A stretch of DNA of 64,000 nucleotides, from the NCBI RefSeq assembly GCF_020905335.1, contig NZ_JAJJMN010000001.1, forward strand, positions 186,001 to 250,000. The letters run 5' to 3'. A program made the translations under genes and the position numbers. Source of the stretch: Flavobacterium lipolyticum (lineage in GTDB: Bacteria; Bacteroidota; Bacteroidia; Flavobacteriales; Flavobacteriaceae). Of this stretch, positions 55,281-64,000 are shown piece after piece (position 1 is the stretch's first letter; each line of letters begins with the position of its first letter). The notes beneath the pieces are model-generated. The model worked only from the letters and a program-made list of their open reading frames with translations, was not told where the DNA came from and did no database searches.

Positions 55281-56564
55281 TTACCATCTATTTTGTATAC
55301 AATCTTTTATTGTTGACAAATTACCTTTATCAAAATGTTGGTAATTACCATACCCTTCAAAAGCATACATAACATCATTAGGATCATTAACATGACTAGC
55401 TCCTAAATTATGTCCACATTCGTGAGCAAAAGCGTTGTTTCCTAAATCAGAAATAATTAATGAACTATACTCTGTTCCAAAATAAGAATTACCATATGTA
55501 CCTTTATATGCCAAACCTAATGCACCATTATCCCATTTATATCCGGTAAAAAAGGCACATCTAACTACTTTGATACCTAATTTATTAGGATGTCTATCAA
55601 GATATTCAACCAAATTATCTAACTGGGCGCGGGACTTATTAACTCTAGCAAAAGAAGCCAAATATTCCGCCTTAGCAGCAGGTGTATCTTCAGGTTTATA
55701 AAAATTGAAGTTAGGAACTTGACAATATTCTTCTTTTTTTAAACCCAATTTTCTCCCCACTTGCATAAGAGAATACACAAGTTTAACATAATGAAACATG
55801 TAAGGGAAATCTTTTTCCATGTAAGCAACCTCAATATTGTATGTTTTCCTGGAATCCTTATTTAGTATACCGGTTGGTTTGGATGAATTGAATAATTGAG
55901 GTGATGCAACCGGAGGTACAATGGATAAACATCCTCCTGCTATTCTACCTTCAACTAATTCTTTTCTTCTTGATGTAGCAGTTTCATTAATCAGCTTATA
56001 ATTATCATACTTTTCAGTAATAACTTCAAAATGGCTATCATCCTTTTTGCTAGTACTTTGCTGACTTAGATAATTTTTCAATAATACCTCTCCGTTATGT
56101 CCTAATTTGTTTGCTGCAACTAAAAATTCTTTCTTTTCTGCCTTATCAAAATTTAAATCCAGCTCTTCAACCCCTACATCTAAGTCCTTTTTCCCTTTGA
56201 GAACCAATTCTTCTCCATTATCTTTAAAGTACAATTCAAATCCATTATCACCTATAATCATAATAGCATTTTCATACTTTTCGTTCGCTTCAACTGTGCC
56301 AGTTAAGGTCCTTTTTTTGCCAAATAAAGTCTGCTCTGCGCTTTTCAAATCAAAATTCAGTTTTGTTCCATCTTTCTTAATTAAACTAAATTCTCTTATT
56401 TCTCCAGATTCTCTTATTGGCTTTGCAAAATCAGGTAACTGTGGTAGTTCTGATATTTTATAAGCAACGCTGTTTGATAAATCTGACTCTAATCCAACAT
56501 TTTCTCTACTACAGGAAACAAGTGAAAACACTATAAAAATCCTGAAAACAATTTTCTTTTTCAT
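55281..56564 (-). CDS. Metzincin-type lipoprotein protease, copy B
   Basis: 427 aa. Signal MKKKIVFRIFIVFSLVSC with lipobox Cys. Zinc motif HECGHNLGASH and Met-turn NDVMYAFE. Tandem paralogue of copy A: the first ~270 residues are almost the same, the catalytic part and the last 150 residues differ more (RAQLDNLVEYLDRHPNK against KQLKHLVSYNIKHPNK). Function: surface or periplasmic protease; substrate unknown. Confidence 0.88.
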   Translation of the reverse strand: MKKKIVFRIFIVFSLVSCSRENVGLESDLSNSVAYKISELPQLPDFAKPIRESGEIREFSLIKKDGTKLNFDLKSAEQTLFGKKRTLTGTVEANEKYENAIMIIGDNGFELYFKDNGEELVLKGKKDLDVGVEELDLNFDKAEKKEFLVAANKLGHNGEVLLKNYLSQQSTSKKDDSHFEVITEKYDNYKLINETATSRRKELVEGRIAGGCLSIVPPVASPQLFNSSKPTGILNKDSRKTYNIEVAYMEKDFPYMFHYVKLVYSLMQVGRKLGLKKEEYCQVPNFNFYKPEDTPAAKAEYLASFARVNKSRAQLDNLVEYLDRHPNKLGIKVVRCAFFTGYKWDNGALGLAYKGTYGNSYFGTEYSSLIISDLGNNAFAHECGHNLGASHVNDPNDVMYAFEGYGNYQHFDKGNLSTIKDCIQNRW

Positions 56565-56916
56565 TTCTATCTAAGTTTTAAATTTATAAAGAATAAACTT
56601 ACAAAAAAACCAAAGATCAATCACAACTTTGTAACAATCGGCCTATACTATGTAATGAGCATTACTTTTAATAACTTAACTGGAATTTTATGTTATTTAT
56701 TGATGCATTGCATAAAAGTTTATACTGCAATTTTTACTAAAATTATGGTTTTAAAACCTCCGAAAGATCTAGCACAGTTGCTTCTCATTTTAAAAAAAAA
56801 TCAAAATGATCCTTTAATCTTTGGCCAAAAAACTTTAAAACGACTCTAAGATTAATTTAATACTATCTTAAGCCAGCTTACACCAGTGTTTTTATTGCTA
56901 TAAATATCTTTGTTTC
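56565..56916. other. Divergent intergenic region
   Basis: 352 bases between copy B (minus) and the TonB receptor (+). A 64-codon + frame at 56655 has no features of a real protein. Near-consensus GATCTTTG lies upstream of copy B on the minus strand; TATCTTTG for the receptor is listed separately. Confidence 0.4.
56905..56912 (+). promoter_or_regulatory. -7 box just before the TonB-receptor start
   Basis: TATCTTTG matches TAnnTTTG but ends only 4 bases before the ATG at 56917, so the transcript would be leaderless or nearly so. Confidence 0.45.
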
Positions 56917-59319
56917 ATGAAAAAATGGACATTAAATTTATCGCTTCGATTACTCTTACTTATAATAAGCCAGGTTGTATTTTCCCAAAATCCCTCTGTT
57001 AAAGGAACTGTATCTGATGGAAAGCTAGCCATCGAATTTGTCGATGTGGTTTTAAAAAACACTGCCGATTCTACTAAAGTTGCCGGATATGCGATTACAG
57101 ATGCTACCGGAAATTTCTCTTTAGATCATGTCGCTTCGGGTGAATATAAAATTCAGTTCAAATTAATCGGTTTTAAAACCGTTACTCAAAAAGTAAAATT
57201 TACAGGATCTCCTATTTCTATTGGAACCATAACTTTAAAAACGGACACTAATCTGTTAAATACTGTTGTTGTAAATTCTCATAAAAAGCAGATTCAAAAA
57301 ACCAACGAAGGCTTCATTTTTAATGCCGTTTCGAATCTGACACAAACGGGCGGAACCGCTACTGATATGCTCAAAAACATTCCTACAGTAGCTGTGGATG
57401 CAGACGGAGGAATTACCTTGAGAGGAAAATCACCTATGATTTTGATTAACGGAAAAAACTCCGCCATTACCAATATGGATCAGATTGCAGCAAGCAGTAT
57501 TGAAAGTATTGAGGTTATCAGTAATCCTACTGCCAAATACGATGCAAATGCAGAGAGTGGTATTATCAATATCAGACTCAAAAAAAACAACCAAAGCGGT
57601 ATGAATGGTGCAGTGGTTTTAGGAGGTGGTTTTGGAGCCAAAGGCAGATTAAACAGCTCCGTGCTCTTAAATCATAAAACAGATAAATGGAATTTTGGAT
57701 TGGGATACGACAACCGCTTTGCCGGAAGAACTAAAAAGATCAAAGGTGAAAGAATCAATTATCTGATTGATGACGAACATTATATCAATCAAAACAGAAA
57801 CGACCAACGAACAGAAGGTTTGCAGAATTTGAAATTCAACATTGATTTTTCACCAAACGAAAACAACAGCTTTTCTTTTGAAGCTTTGGGAAATATGGAA
57901 AGTCAGGACAATGGCGAAACTTTATACACGCAGGTAAACAACAGTACCAATCAGTTTTTCTCGAGCAATAAAAGACATTCTCTGGAACTCGAACGCTCTA
58001 AGGTAGGCGAACTTGCTTTTAGCTATGACCGAAAATTTGCCGATGACCAAAAGAGTCTGAATGCCAGTATTACCTCATCTTTCAACAAACACAGAGAAAA
58101 CACTGACATTGATACCTATCAATTCGATCAATACGACAACCTGATTGGTAATGCTGCATGGCAAAGAACACACAATTACGAACACGAAAATATCTCGAAC
58201 GCTATTGTAAATTATGCGCTTCCGGTTTCAGAAAGAACCATTTTAGAGACGGGCTACAAAGGAACCTTCCGATTCTTCAACTCCAATTTTGAAAGTGCCG
58301 ATCAAACGAATGGAGAATACGTGGTAAATCCTTTGGCAAGCAACGGCTTCAAATTCAACGAGCAAATCAATGCCGTTTACGGAATGCTAAACTCCTATAT
58401 TGGCACTAAAGAAACTCCCAAATGGAAATACAACCTGGGATTACGTGCCGAACAGGTTTCAAACAATGGAAAAACTCAAAACAACAGTGATAACTTCTCC
58501 AATCATTATGTAAAACTTTTCCCTTCTGCCTCTTTACAACTTAATTTAGCTGCAGATGAATTTCTGAAAATGAGTTACAGCAAACGTATCAATCGTCCGG
58601 ATTTAGACAACTTAAATCCTTTTATTGATATTACCGATGCCTTGAATCCGCATGGAGGAAATCCGTACTTAAAACCGGAAATCATTCATATTATTGAAAC
58701 AGGTTATTCCAAAGAATGGTCTAAATATTCCCTTTCTACCAATGCTTTTTACAGAAACGCCACCAATACAATCAGACAATATGCCGAATTACAGGACAAC
58801 GGAGTAGTTTTGCAACAGCCCAGAAATATTGGAAGCACCATTACTTATGGTCTTGAAACTATTTTCAGCTTAAAACCCGTTGGATTCTACGATGCCAATA
58901 TCAGTATCACTGCTTTTCAGCAAAATATAAACGCCTCCAATCTGGCTCAGGATGTAGTCAACAATGCATTCAGCTGGTACGGAAAGATCATCAATAATTT
59001 TGTTCCGTGGAAAGGTGGAAAACTGCAAATTATCGGAAATTACAATTCGGCACTTGCTACCGCGCAGGGAAAAAGAATTCCGATCTATAATGTAGATATG
59101 GGTTTTCAGCAAAAACTGGGTAAAGGCAATGCCCGTTTAGGCTTAGTGGTTACCGATATGTTCAACACACTTGAAAGCGGTTTTAAAAACAATACGGCTT
59201 TGTTCAGTAACAACCGTACTTCGAAGTCAGATACACGTGCTCTGATGCTTACTTTTGCTTACACCTTTAAATCTGACTTTAAAGAAAAATTACTGGAAAA
59301 CCAGTTTTCGACAGAGTAG
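56917..59319 (+). CDS. TonB-dependent outer-membrane receptor
   Basis: 800 aa. Signal peptide to VVFSQ (~residue 24), then a carboxypeptidase-regulatory-like domain (~25-105, VKGTVSDGKLAIEFVDVVL), a plug (~115-225, GGTATDMLKNIPTVAVDADG, ESIEVISNPTAKYDANAESG), and an outer-membrane beta-barrel of the OMP_b-brl_3 type (~230-800). No SusD partner is present, so the ligand is more likely a metal chelate or peptide than a glycan. It could equally be an orphan receptor. Confidence 0.92.
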   Translation: MKKWTLNLSLRLLLLIISQVVFSQNPSVKGTVSDGKLAIEFVDVVLKNTADSTKVAGYAITDATGNFSLDHVASGEYKIQFKLIGFKTVTQKVKFTGSPISIGTITLKTDTNLLNTVVVNSHKKQIQKTNEGFIFNAVSNLTQTGGTATDMLKNIPTVAVDADGGITLRGKSPMILINGKNSAITNMDQIAASSIESIEVISNPTAKYDANAESGIINIRLKKNNQSGMNGAVVLGGGFGAKGRLNSSVLLNHKTDKWNFGLGYDNRFAGRTKKIKGERINYLIDDEHYINQNRNDQRTEGLQNLKFNIDFSPNENNSFSFEALGNMESQDNGETLYTQVNNSTNQFFSSNKRHSLELERSKVGELAFSYDRKFADDQKSLNASITSSFNKHRENTDIDTYQFDQYDNLIGNAAWQRTHNYEHENISNAIVNYALPVSERTILETGYKGTFRFFNSNFESADQTNGEYVVNPLASNGFKFNEQINAVYGMLNSYIGTKETPKWKYNLGLRAEQVSNNGKTQNNSDNFSNHYVKLFPSASLQLNLAADEFLKMSYSKRINRPDLDNLNPFIDITDALNPHGGNPYLKPEIIHIIETGYSKEWSKYSLSTNAFYRNATNTIRQYAELQDNGVVLQQPRNIGSTITYGLETIFSLKPVGFYDANISITAFQQNINASNLAQDVVNNAFSWYGKIINNFVPWKGGKLQIIGNYNSALATAQGKRIPIYNVDMGFQQKLGKGNARLGLVVTDMFNTLESGFKNNTALFSNNRTSKSDTRALMLTFAYTFKSDFKEKLLENQFSTE

Positions 59320-59450
59320 CATCGCATTAAAATAAAAATATCATTCTTGTAATCGGGATTCCTTTTTCTAGTGAAAATTGAACTATATTCGCCAAAAAAT
59401 TTGTGCCCCGAATTTTTTGGCAACTCCAAAAACCCTTAAACCTACATAGA

Positions 59451-59882
59451 ATGAAAACCCTGCAAGTATTTCTTTTTACTTTATTATTTAGTGCCGTAAA
59501 ATTACATTCACAAATTCACGTAGACCGAATCACTTATAAAGTCCGTGACCATTTTATTACCACCACCATTGGGTATCCGGTACCCGGAACTTTTTTACCA
59601 GCCGGAAAAAAAGAACCCTCTACCATTTTAAATCCGGACGGAACAGGAATTATTCAATATGAAGATCTAAGCAAAAAAAAGATCAACTGGGGAATTGAAT
59701 GTACCGAAGAAGGTATTCCGGTTTTTAAAGAAGGTTTCAACAGTGCTTCCTATACTTTCTGGTACCGTACCAATGACAGTGAGGAGTGGAATTATACCCA
59801 ATTTTCTATACATTTTACCAAGAAAAAAATGTTTCTGATGGGTGAAAGAGTAAAAGAATATGTAGATTATAACGTACAATAA
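59451..59882 (+). CDS. Small secreted protein
   Basis: 143 aa from MKTLQVFLFTLLFSAVKLHSQ (signal peptide); the frame to 59403 has no support. The mature part has alternating strands (DHFITTTIGYPVPGTFLPAG, SASYTFWYRTNDSEEW) and one Cys. Family not recognised. A -7-like TATATTCG lies at 59384-59391. Confidence 0.75.
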   Translation: MKTLQVFLFTLLFSAVKLHSQIHVDRITYKVRDHFITTTIGYPVPGTFLPAGKKEPSTILNPDGTGIIQYEDLSKKKINWGIECTEEGIPVFKEGFNSASYTFWYRTNDSEEWNYTQFSIHFTKKKMFLMGERVKEYVDYNVQ

Positions 59883-59891
59883 TTACTACGT

Positions 59892-59918
59892 AAAAATCAA
59901 TTTTTCTTGATTTTTATA
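59892..59918 (+). terminator. Weak terminator-like hairpin
   Basis: AAAAATCAA / TTGATTTTT, all A-T rich; may end the upstream gene. Confidence 0.35.
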
Positions 59919-60049
59919 CCTTTTACTACAAAAAAGAAAACGTTTTCGTAGATTTTCTAAAGTACTTATAATTTTTCCCATAAATTTCGATAAATATAAA
60001 AATTATACCTAATTTTTATTTAATTTGCGATAAAATTCAATATACTAAC

Positions 60050-61828
60050 ATGGTTTCAATCACACGCCTTTTTGATTTTCCCTATTATCAACAAGAAACT
60101 TATAACCTTCAGGTTGCCTTAGCAACTAAAAAAAACGGAGTCTGGGAAAAGACATCTAGCCAGGAATATATTGCAAAAGCAAATGCTATTTCAAGAGCAT
60201 TATTGCGCATGGGTGTTCAAAAAGATGATAAAATTGCATTAATCACTTCTAACAATCGTACGGAGTGGAATATTATGGATATTGGTATCCTGCAAACCGG
60301 TGCTCAAAACGTACCTATTTACCCAACTATTGCCGAAGAAGATTACGAATATATATTAAATCATAGTGGAAGTATTTTCTGTTTTGTATCCGATACAGAA
60401 GTACTTGACAAAGTAAATGCGATCAAAGCTAACGTTCCAACTTTAAAAGAAGTTTATTCTTTTAATGAAATTGAAGGCTGCAAACACTGGTCTGAATTGT
60501 TAACGCTAGGAGAAGACGACAGCAATCAAAGCGAAGTTGAAGCCAGAAAAGACAGTATTAAAGCAGAAGATTTAGCAACAATTATTTATACTTCCGGAAC
60601 AACTGGAAGACCTAAAGGAGTTATGCTTTCTCACCATAACATTGTTTCTAATGTTTTAGACAGCGCACCAAGAATCCCGTTTGATCCGGGAAAAAGTTCG
60701 GCTTTAAGCTTCCTTCCTATTTGTCATATTTTTGAAAGAATGATACTGTACATCTATCAATACTATGGTATTTCGGTTTATTTTGGTGAATCGATTGATA
60801 AAATCAGTGATAATCTAAAAGAGGTACGACCAAATGTAATTACGGCCGTTCCAAGACTTTTAGAGAAAGTTTACGATAAAATCTACGCAAAAGGTGCTGA
60901 ATTAACTGGCATTAAGAAAAAACTATTTTTCTGGGCCATTGATTTAGGACTAAGATATCAGCCTTATGGTGCTAATGGTGCCTGGTACGAATTTCAGTTA
61001 AAAATTGCCCGTAAACTTATTTTCAGTAAATGGAAAGAAGGTTTGGGAGGAAACTTAGATTTAATGGTTTCAGGAAGTGCTGCTTTGCAACCGCGTTTAG
61101 CAAGAGTTTTTGCTGCTGCTGAAATTCCGGTTATGGAAGGTTACGGTTTATCTGAAACATCACCGGTAATTGCCGTAAACGACCAAAGAAACAAAGGTTT
61201 TAAAATTGGAACTGTTGGAAAACCAATTCGCAATGTAGAAGTTAAAATTGCCGAAGACGGTGAAATCCTTTGCAAAGGGCCAAACGTAATGTTAGGTTAC
61301 TACAAAGATCCTGAAAAAACAGCCGAAGCATTACAAGACGGTTATTTCCACACCGGCGATATTGGAGAAATTGACAACGAAGGTTTCCTTAAAATTACAG
61401 ATCGTAAAAAAGAAATGTTCAAAACTTCGGGAGGAAAATACATTGCTCCTCAGTTGATTGAAAACGCCATGAAACAATCTCGTTTTATCGAGCAGATCAT
61501 GGTGATTGGTGAAGGCGAAAAAATGCCGGCAGCCTTCATTCAGCCTAACTTTGAATTTGTAAAAGAATGGGCTAAAATTCACAAAATAACTTTAGGAAAC
61601 AGCGACAAAGACATCAGTACTAACGCACAGGTTATCAAACGTATTGACGAAGAAGTAGAAACCATTAACGAGAAATTCGGACACTGGGAAAAAATCAAGC
61701 GTTTTGAACTTACTCCGGACGTTTGGTCAATTGATGGAGGACAACTTACTCCTACCCTAAAATTAAAACGTAAAATCATTAAAGAAATCTACAAAGATCT
61801 TTACGCTAAAATATACGGACAAAATTAA
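60050..61828 (+). CDS. Long-chain acyl-CoA synthetase
   Basis: 592 aa. The AMP-binding motif is IIYTSGTTGRPKGVMLSH, followed by VMEGYGLSETSP and YFHTGDIGEIDNEGFLKITDRKK. It activates fatty acids to acyl-CoA via an acyl-adenylate. The sequence belongs to the FadD-like class (FAA1 type). Close -7 match TTAATTTG near 60022-60029. Confidence 0.95.
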   Translation: MVSITRLFDFPYYQQETYNLQVALATKKNGVWEKTSSQEYIAKANAISRALLRMGVQKDDKIALITSNNRTEWNIMDIGILQTGAQNVPIYPTIAEEDYEYILNHSGSIFCFVSDTEVLDKVNAIKANVPTLKEVYSFNEIEGCKHWSELLTLGEDDSNQSEVEARKDSIKAEDLATIIYTSGTTGRPKGVMLSHHNIVSNVLDSAPRIPFDPGKSSALSFLPICHIFERMILYIYQYYGISVYFGESIDKISDNLKEVRPNVITAVPRLLEKVYDKIYAKGAELTGIKKKLFFWAIDLGLRYQPYGANGAWYEFQLKIARKLIFSKWKEGLGGNLDLMVSGSAALQPRLARVFAAAEIPVMEGYGLSETSPVIAVNDQRNKGFKIGTVGKPIRNVEVKIAEDGEILCKGPNVMLGYYKDPEKTAEALQDGYFHTGDIGEIDNEGFLKITDRKKEMFKTSGGKYIAPQLIENAMKQSRFIEQIMVIGEGEKMPAAFIQPNFEFVKEWAKIHKITLGNSDKDISTNAQVIKRIDEEVETINEKFGHWEKIKRFELTPDVWSIDGGQLTPTLKLKRKIIKEIYKDLYAKIYGQN

Positions 61829-61853
61829 TAAACCAACATAATACTAACCAACG

Positions 61854-61887
61854 AAAAACGGCTATCTCATAAAGACAGCCGTTTTTT
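61854..61887 (+). terminator. Terminator after the acyl-CoA synthetase
   Basis: Stem AAAACGGCTATCT / AGACAGCCGTTTT followed by T run. Confidence 0.75.
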
Positions 61888-61953
61888 AATTGTACCAACA
61901 TCACTTTAAATAGTCAACAACAGTTGTGAATGCTATACAAACGGACTTACGTT

Positions 61954-62115
61954 TTAAGCTTGTGGTCGAATTAAAAACCCATTCATTTGGGTTACTTCGC
62001 CTCTTTTCGCCTCTAAAACAGCCGATCTATATTCGATAATTGTACTTTCCTGTTCTTCAGCAACTGTGTGCCTACTATGCTTTTCTTCTAAAACGATATT
62101 ACAAACTTTATTCAT
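61954..62115 (-). CDS. Small hypothetical protein, 53 aa
   Basis: Begins MNKVCNIVLEEKHSRHTVAE and ends RGEVTQMNGFLIRPQA. Glu-rich and without signal or membrane segment. It lies 63 bases after the 167-aa gene on the same strand. Not recognised. Continuous codon use over 53 codons makes it plausible, but no homology was checked. Confidence 0.5.
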   Translation of the reverse strand: MNKVCNIVLEEKHSRHTVAEEQESTIIEYRSAVLEAKRGEVTQMNGFLIRPQA

Positions 62116-62178
62116 AATTTTTATTTTTATAATTTTTAAAATAATGGTGTTTAAATCTTTAACTCATAATTCTGTTCG

Positions 62179-62682
62179 CTAGAAAAACATACTTTTAATA
62201 TCCCTAAAGAAATTTCTTTTCTTAGATTTCTTTTCAGGCTTCTCCTTTTTATCAGCACTCTTTTTTTCAAAAACTTCTTTAGCTTTATCCATTCTTCTGA
62301 TCGGTTTTGCTTCTTCCTTTTTAGAATTTTCGTAAAACTTCTTGAGAGGACGCGGATGAAAATCAACCAAGATTGCAGCCATATTGATAACATCCATACT
62401 GGACGGATCTGTTTCTCCCTTAAAGAAGGTTTCAATAGGTCTGAACTTATCTTTCTTCTCCTTAAACTTATTCTTCTGGGTATGATCGAAATCTAAGCCC
62501 AATAGATTACTAAAAACATTCAAGTCCTCTTTTGTTGGGTTGTTTTCGAAAATGAGCCAGCACAAATCACGAAGTTTTGCACGGGAAGGTTTGTACAAAT
62601 AATCAAAGTATTCTCCTTCTCTTTCGATCTCGTATTTTTTTCTAATTGCTCTTTTGTATTTTTCTAATGTATTGTTACTCAT
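62179..62682 (-). CDS. Hypothetical protein, 167 aa
   Basis: A helical N-terminal part (RAIRKKYEIEREGEYFDYLY, KLRDLCWLIFENNPTKEDL) and a highly basic Lys-rich tail (KKEKPEKKSKKRNFF). Tail and domain suggest nucleic-acid or membrane-surface contact. Unrecognised. It follows the RNA-ligase gene group on the same strand. Confidence 0.7.
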   Translation of the reverse strand: MSNNTLEKYKRAIRKKYEIEREGEYFDYLYKPSRAKLRDLCWLIFENNPTKEDLNVFSNLLGLDFDHTQKNKFKEKKDKFRPIETFFKGETDPSSMDVINMAAILVDFHPRPLKKFYENSKKEEAKPIRRMDKAKEVFEKKSADKKEKPEKKSKKRNFFRDIKSMFF

Positions 62683-62736
62683 AACATTTTACTTTATTTC
62701 GGAATTTTCCGGAACCTCTGATATCCTCCTGATCTC

Positions 62737-62922
62737 TCATCCATAGAGCGTTAAAATATCTTTACCGAGACAATAACGTCTGAATGAGGTATACCTCTTG
62801 TCTTCCCTTCTCTTTCCGTCGTTTAGTAAGCTCTGAATCGTTATCGAAATAAACAGATACTCACTAAACCTAATTTTACTGACAAGACCAAAATCATGGT
62901 CAGATTTACTTTTTTTACTCAT
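62737..62922 (-). CDS. Small hypothetical protein overlapping the RNA-ligase gene
   Basis: 61 aa. MSKKSKSDHDFGLVSKIRFS begins it; basic and rich in Tyr/Arg (RRYCLGKDI). Its ATG lies inside the last codons of the RNA-ligase-like gene (ATGAGTAA overlap), so translation is likely coupled. Function unknown. Confidence 0.6.
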   Translation of the reverse strand: MSKKSKSDHDFGLVSKIRFSEYLFISITIQSLLNDGKRREDKRYTSFRRYCLGKDILTLYG

Positions 62923-63526
62923 GGTTAGAAATAATTAAGTTATTGGCATTTTTTGTTGGGGTGCTTTCTAACTTCGAACGTTTTATTCCAAAATCAGATT
63001 TCCTTAGTTTACACATTCTTCCATCTGAAGCATGGTGAAAAACAATACCTTCAACATCATTTTCTAACAAAAATCTTTTCAAATCATCAAATTCAAAATT
63101 TGAAAAGTCAAAAACCTCACTGCCATGTTTTATCAGCAGGTGTTTTTCCAATTTTTCAGGATTTCCCTGCACTTTAGGGCCGCATAATTCAAATGTCCCA
63201 TCGATCTTGATTTTTAAATTATCAAAACCTTCAAAGAAAAACTTATCCTCAGGTTTCAAACGGTCACATTTCAACCAGTGCGGATGATGCCCCGTCACAC
63301 TATCAGCTTCCTGACATGCAATCGCACCAGAAGGAATTATACGCCCTTTTTTGGCATCAAACCTTTTAAATAATTCTCCCTTAATAATTGCTGCAGCTGA
63401 GCCATCAAATTTTCTTGTAGCAATAACTTCTCCGGTTGTAACCCATTTATTTTCATCACTAACCTTATTTATTACCCTTGCCAGATCGTGCGGATCTTTA
63501 GCAAATAATGTACTTATCTTTTTCAT
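62915..63526 (-). CDS. RNA-ligase-like nucleotidyltransferase
   Basis: 203 aa from MKKISTLFAKDPHDLARVIN; a longer frame to 63577 is rejected. Nucleotidyltransferase motifs: motif I RKFDGSAA with the AMP-accepting K39, then KRFDAKKG, FELCGPKVQGNPE, motif IV VEGIVFHH and motif V MCKLRKSDFG. It looks like the RNA ligase 1 group (DUF5565), which seals or adenylates RNA ends. It has no C-terminal substrate domain. No phage structural genes are nearby, so the role (repair or stress) is unclear. Confidence 0.82.
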   Translation of the reverse strand: MKKISTLFAKDPHDLARVINKVSDENKWVTTGEVIATRKFDGSAAAIIKGELFKRFDAKKGRIIPSGAIACQEADSVTGHHPHWLKCDRLKPEDKFFFEGFDNLKIKIDGTFELCGPKVQGNPEKLEKHLLIKHGSEVFDFSNFEFDDLKRFLLENDVEGIVFHHASDGRMCKLRKSDFGIKRSKLESTPTKNANNLIISNHE

Positions 63527-63604
63527 CTTATATACTTTTAAATTAAATCCCCGATTTACTCGAAGAACATCAAACAACTTTTGCGCTTTTAAATTTCAAC
63601 CCAT

Positions 63605-63632
63605 AAAAAAAGCACCCGATTAGAGGTGCTTT
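63605..63632 (-). terminator. Terminator upstream of the RNA-ligase-like gene
   Basis: Stem AAAGCACC / GGTGCTTT with an 8-base loop and a T run on the minus strand, 80 bases before the ligase start. Confidence 0.65.
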
Positions 63633-63636
63633 ATAA

Positions 63637-64000
63637 CAAATACGATAATTATCATATTGTCTATAATGATGCACCAGCATGTAAACCCCTTCAAGGGCCG
63701 AACTCGCGTTTATTGGTTTTACGTTATATGTGTTAAAAATGAAATCCATTTTATATATTGTTTAATTTTTAAATTCTATTGTTTTTTGAAATTCAGTGTC
63801 CTGATATTCTTCGGCAAAGATAATGTCAAAAAAATCATACTTCCAAATCCTTCAATACTTCAATTCATTGATTTTCAATTTATTAAATCTTTAAGTTAAG
63901 TCATAGAAATCCCTGTCCGCATATCGAAGCAGCTTTTTTATCAAATCAAATGACTGTTACTCATCAGATTACTTTTCAAGACTATATTTTGGAGTTTTTA
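63637..64000. other. Intergenic region with a minus-strand leader-like transcript
   Basis: On the minus strand TTG (63846-63844), 21 bases, TATCTTTG (63822-63815) is a good promoter; the transcript would run to the terminator at 63605. A 59-codon minus frame (from 63753) starts MDFIFNTYNVKPINAS but runs through the terminator. At the window edge (63969-64000) a minus frame ending TPKYSLEK may be the last codons of a gene outside. The + frame at 63657-63899 is unconvincing. Confidence 0.4.

Noticed and set aside
56655..56849. 64-codon + frame between divergent genes
   Set aside because: No promoter box, no domain-like sequence, composition of random AT-rich DNA.
63660..63720. tRNA-like segment with GAGTTCGGCC on the minus strand
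   Set aside because: No acceptor, D or anticodon stems can be formed around it.
63657..63899. 80-codon + frame
   Set aside because: Phe/Ile/Lys-rich, no start context, opposite to the strand with a good promoter and terminator.

Overview
The window reads as chromosomal DNA of a Flavobacterium-like member of the Bacteroidota. The evidence is low GC content, promoters of the TTG / TAnnTTTG type, almost no Shine-Dalgarno sequences, two exported proteins ending in type IX secretion (T9SS) sorting domains, bacillithiol (bshB1) and menaquinone (menI-menF) genes, an OMP_b-brl_3-type TonB-dependent receptor, and many short dispersed repeats typical of Flavobacterium intergenic DNA. Identification is by eye from motifs; no database search was run. 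Layout: 1-2537 is the end of a leucine-rich-repeat surface protein; 2850-4238 is lpdA; 4417-5397 is an unknown protein. 5692-10311 is a co-oriented group (SPFH/SHOCT protein, two zinc-ribbon proteins, an acidic protein, a DUF2314-ankyrin protein and an exported TPM-domain protein) that recalls the membrane-stress module ydjGHI of Bacillus but has extra members. 10557-11053 is a divergent XRE regulator / SymE-like toxin pair with a 26-bp perfect palindrome lying across the promoter and start codon of the toxin. 11190-25751 is a run of small + strand enzymes (ureohydrolase, PhzF, GNATs, LOG, metallo-beta-lactamase fold, SRPBCC, DUF1801), interrupted by an M14 peptidase on the minus strand. 25779-29092 (minus) holds a VOC protein, a DUF2625 protein and a Kef-type antiporter. 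29410-41847 (+) holds sdaA, an SH3 protein, panB, a four-helix-bundle gene inside repeat arrays, a pseudouridine synthase, an aldehyde dehydrogenase, a membrane protein, a large hybrid histidine kinase and a YpfJ-like protease. 41848-44322 is repeat-rich and mostly non-coding, with a hidden double-glycine leader peptide gene, tRNA-His and bshB1. 44323-45839 is menF and menI. 46091-53695 holds a lipoprotein, a T9SS-exported endonuclease I and purL. 53824-56564 is a tandem pair of metzincin lipoproteins. 56917-61828 holds a TonB receptor, a small secreted protein and an acyl-CoA synthetase. 61954-63526 (minus) is an RNA-ligase-like gene with three small unknown partners. The most unusual points are: the SPFH/TPM locus; the SymE-XRE pair and its operator; the orphan GG-leader peptide; two intergenic-type repeats that sit in frame inside purL; the four-helix-bundle gene enclosed by complementary repeat arrays; and repeat elements that abut or enter the ends of several genes. 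Several reading frames have spurious upstream extensions through repeats, so their starts were moved to a signal peptide or family start.
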